6,693 bases of DNA, taken from contig CAJWGH010000059.1 of NCBI GenBank assembly GCA_913031095.1, positions 1 through 6,693 of the forward strand, in the 5' to 3' direction. Every line of letters starts with the position of its first letter. Position 1 is the stretch's first letter. Position numbers and translations under genes: made by a program. Positions 4,741-6,693 of this stretch are shown here, one piece after another. Source of the DNA: an uncultured Chloroflexota bacterium. Lineage in GTDB: Bacteria; Chloroflexota; Dehalococcoidia; UBA3495. The notes below the pieces were generated by a model. It searched no databases and was not told the DNA's origin. It saw nothing but the letters and a program-made list of their open reading frames with translations.

Positions 4741-5985
4741 TTGGCTTACCTCTCCCGCCTGCGACTGACCAATTTCCGCAACCTGACCCACCTGGACCAT
4801 GCCCTGCCCCGTGGAGTGACGGTCTACTACGGCCCGAACGCTCAGGGCAAGACTACCTTGCTGGAGGCAGTCTATCTCCTGAGCATTGCCCGGTCCTTCC
4901 GAGCTGAAAATGAGCGGGAGGTGGTTAGCTTTTCGGCTGCCAATGCGGGGCAACAAGCGCTGGTGGACGGGACTATCGAGAAGGATGGCCAACGTCTAAG
5001 GGTCATAGTCGGCTATCAGCCTGCCCAACGCTCTAATTTCGAAGGGAACGGACTGGGCTACAATGTCCGGAAGGAGATTCGAGTCAACCGCCTCAGGCGC
5101 ACAGCAGGCGAACTGATAGGTCTGGTGAATGCGGTGCTTTTCAGCGCTGAAGATATCGAATTGGTCCTGGGCGCACCCTCAGGCCGGAGACGGTTTCTTG
5201 ACATCCTCCTTTCCCAGGCAGACACGCTTTATCTGAAAGGTCTGCAGCGGTATAACAGGGTGGTGCAACAACGCAACCATCTGCTGCGCCTCCTTCGAGA
5301 AGGCCGAGCAGATGGAGATGAGTTAGCCTTCTGGGATGACGAGTTGGTCCGAGAAGGGGCTTGGATCATGTGGCGGCGTCATGAGACCATGCGGAAACTG
5401 ACCCCGGCTTGCATACGGCACCACGAGGACCTGAGCGGCCCAGACGAGGACTTGGAAGTTGAATACCGGCCCAATGTGCTCCTGGGGGGCGGCGTGGATG
5501 AAGTTGAGGGCAACTTCAGGGAGGCTTTAGCGGCGGCATCCCACCGCGAACGGGTGCGGCCGGTAACGGCGGTGGGGCCACACCGAGACGATTTTATCCT
5601 GATGATAGATGGTGCCGACATGGCCATATTCGGGTCTCGAGGTCAAGCGCGTACTCTAGCTTTGACGCTCAGGCTTGCGGAGGCTGAGTTTCTGGCGTCA
5701 GAGCGGGGTGAAGGGCCGGTGGTGCTCTTCGACGATGCGCTGTCGGAGATCGATGCGGTCCGCCGTCACCGGCTTCTGGAAAAGTCGATGCGTTATGAGC
5801 AAGTCCTGATTACCACGACTGACCTGGAACAGGTTAATGATTTCTTTGGGTCTGGGGCCAACTATCTTCATGTTTCCGGCGGCCAAGTCTGGCCATCAGA
5901 TGAACACGGAAACGTCGCTGATATCCCGGTGTCCGGCGGAGACCCTCAGGAAGGTGATGCCTTGGCTATCGACGAATCAGCGTGA
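4741..5985 (+). CDS. recF: DNA replication and repair protein RecF
   Basis: RecF is an SMC-like ATPase that, with RecO and RecR, loads RecA at single-strand gaps and junctions. This 414-residue protein has all the landmarks: L-R-L-T-N-F-R-N at 7-14, Walker A G-P-N-A-Q-G-K-T-T at 31-39, the conserved A-R-S-F-R at 50-54, F-S-A-E-D at 134-138, G-P-H-R-D-D at 279-284, the ABC signature S-R-G-Q at 299-302, Walker B V-V-L-F-D-D at 327-332, and the D-loop S-E-I-D at 335-338. It is longer than the usual 360-380 residues because of a hydrophilic tail after about residue 385, which may be lineage-specific. The start is TTG at 4741. An in-frame TGA at 4720-4722 rules out an earlier start, and no in-frame ATG or GTG lies between. 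The gene follows the unrecognised protein and precedes purL by 78 bases. The usual dnaA-dnaN-recF-gyrB order is not seen. Confidence 0.96.
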   Translation: MAYLSRLRLTNFRNLTHLDHALPRGVTVYYGPNAQGKTTLLEAVYLLSIARSFRAENEREVVSFSAANAGQQALVDGTIEKDGQRLRVIVGYQPAQRSNFEGNGLGYNVRKEIRVNRLRRTAGELIGLVNAVLFSAEDIELVLGAPSGRRRFLDILLSQADTLYLKGLQRYNRVVQQRNHLLRLLREGRADGDELAFWDDELVREGAWIMWRRHETMRKLTPACIRHHEDLSGPDEDLEVEYRPNVLLGGGVDEVEGNFREALAAASHRERVRPVTAVGPHRDDFILMIDGADMAIFGSRGQARTLALTLRLAEAEFLASERGEGPVVLFDDALSEIDAVRRHRLLEKSMRYEQVLITTTDLEQVNDFFGSGANYLHVSGGQVWPSDEHGNVADIPVSGGDPQEGDALAIDESA

Positions 5986-6063
5986 CCGGTGTATACAACA
6001 TGAAGAGTGGGCCCAAAACAGGTGCATTGAAAGACGTGAATACGGGCGGATGTTGAACAGCAT

Positions 6064-6693
6064 ATGCCGGTGACCAAAGAGATATTGGACGAGATCGCGC
6101 TCTCTCAAGCCGAGTATGACTTGATTCTAGAGCGCCTTGACCGGGAACCCAACTCTGTTGAACTAGGCATGTTCGGCGCCCTGTGGAGTGAGCACTGCGG
6201 CTACAAGCACTCTAAGCCGTTGTTGCGCTTGTTTAGTCAGAAGTCATCTCGCGTCCTTTCTCAGACTGGCGCGGAGAACGCTGGTGCGGTGGACATTGGC
6301 GACGGCTTAGCGGTGGTCTTCAAGGTCGAGTCCCACAACCACCCTTCTGCTGTGGAACCGCTACAAGGCGCGGCCACTGGAGTTGGTGGCATTGTGCGGG
6401 ACATACTGGCCATGGGGGCCCGCCCCATTGCATTACTCAACTCACTACGCTTTGGCCCTTTGGATGACCCTCAAAATAGACACCTCTTCCATGGCGTAGT
6501 CGCAGGCATATCGTGGTATGGGAATTGTATAGGCGTGCCTGATGTAGGCGGTGAGATCTGTTTCGACGATTCCTACTCGCAAAACCCTCTAGTCAATGCC
6601 ATGTGCGTGGGTTTGGTGAGGACCGATAACATCGCCACGTCAGCGGCTAGAGAGGTCGATAACGTCCTGCTGCTGGTAGGTGCAGGAACCGGG
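6064..6693 (+). CDS. purL: Phosphoribosylformylglycinamidine synthase subunit PurL, N-terminal part (runs off right edge)
   Basis: PurL converts formylglycinamide ribonucleotide to formylglycinamidine ribonucleotide in purine synthesis, using ATP and ammonia supplied by the PurQ glutaminase with PurS. The visible 210 residues carry the small-PurL signatures: [15 protein letters not shown] at 36-50, [12 protein letters not shown] at 88-99 (containing the conserved histidines and ATP/Mg region), and [12 protein letters not shown] at 102-113. The N-terminus begins close to the first conserved helix, without the long N-terminal domain of the E. coli 140-kDa enzyme, so this is the Bacillus/Thermotoga-type subunit that needs separate PurQ and PurS. 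The start is ATG 6064, since an in-frame TGA at 6037-6039 blocks anything earlier. GTG 6070 is possible. The ribosome binding site is weak (GGGCGGA, 13 bases upstream). The C-terminal two thirds lies beyond the window. Confidence 0.95.
   Translation, partial: MPVTKEILDEIALSQAEYDLILERLDREPNSVELGMFGALWSEHCGYKHSKPLLRLFSQKSSRVLSQTGAENAGAVDIGDGLAVVFKVESHNHPSAVEPLQGAATGVGGIVRDILAMGARPIALLNSLRFGPLDDPQNRHLFHGVVAGISWYGNCIGVPDVGGEICFDDSYSQNPLVNAMCVGLVRTDNIATSAAREVDNVLLLVGAGTG

Noticed and set aside
5986..6063. Possible promoter or small gene between recF and purL
   Set aside because: A TTGAAA box at 6028-6033 has no matching -10 at the right spacing, and the small frames here have no supporting signals. 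Cotranscription from recF is the simpler reading.

Overview
This is bacterial chromosomal DNA of moderate GC content and ordinary gene density. Genes are preceded by canonical GGAGG-type ribosome binding sites, near-consensus sigma-70 promoters are visible, and GTG and TTG starts occur. From the gene mix and the feel of the proteins (RecF beside a one-chain bacterial PurL, a two-subunit MaoC/FAS1-type dehydratase, a stand-alone DRTGG-domain P-loop protein, a GcvT-like protein) I suspect an uncultured Chloroflexota of the SAR202/Dehalococcoidia type. That is an impression, not something proved from the sequence. TGA, TAA and TAG all serve as stops, so the genetic code is standard.

Layout. A leftward block fills 1-3742 and a rightward block runs from 3789 to the right edge. 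Read leftward from the divergent promoter region, the first operon holds a MaoC/FAS1 N-terminal-type hot-dog subunit (3673-3245), an overlapping catalytic MaoC-type hydratase (3266-2841), and a SelW-like thioredoxin-fold protein (2815-2531). It ends at a clear intrinsic terminator (2455-2486). Next come a pentapeptide-repeat protein (start at TTG 2427), a DRTGG/BioD-like P-loop protein (GTG 1645), an IscA/ErpA-type Fe-S carrier with its own good promoter (612-250), a perfect 16-bp hairpin, and the first 48 codons of a GcvT/YgfZ-like folate-binding protein that runs off the left edge. Rightward are an unrecognised protein with an acidic linker (3828-4664), recF (4741-5985), and the first 210 codons of purL (6064 onward), which runs off the right edge.

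The main discovery is that the SelW-like gene is a selenoprotein gene. Its frame is interrupted by TGA at codon 19, exactly at the second redox position of the family's CxxC/CxxU motif (here C-V-S-U). A strong ribosome binding site and ATG lie upstream in the same frame, and a bacterial SECIS-like stem-loop lies downstream of the TGA. A standard gene caller would report only the C-terminal 67 residues, or nothing. Its position in the same transcription unit as a two-subunit acyl dehydratase is unexpected and suggests a link between thiol/selenol redox chemistry and acyl metabolism, but this is inference.

The IscA-like gene beside a GcvT/YgfZ-like gene suggests a small Fe-S cluster assembly neighbourhood. 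RecF (recombinational repair at gaps) and PurL (purine synthesis) are housekeeping genes. No mobile element, CRISPR array, tRNA or rRNA was seen, and no gene-free stretch exceeds 300 bases.
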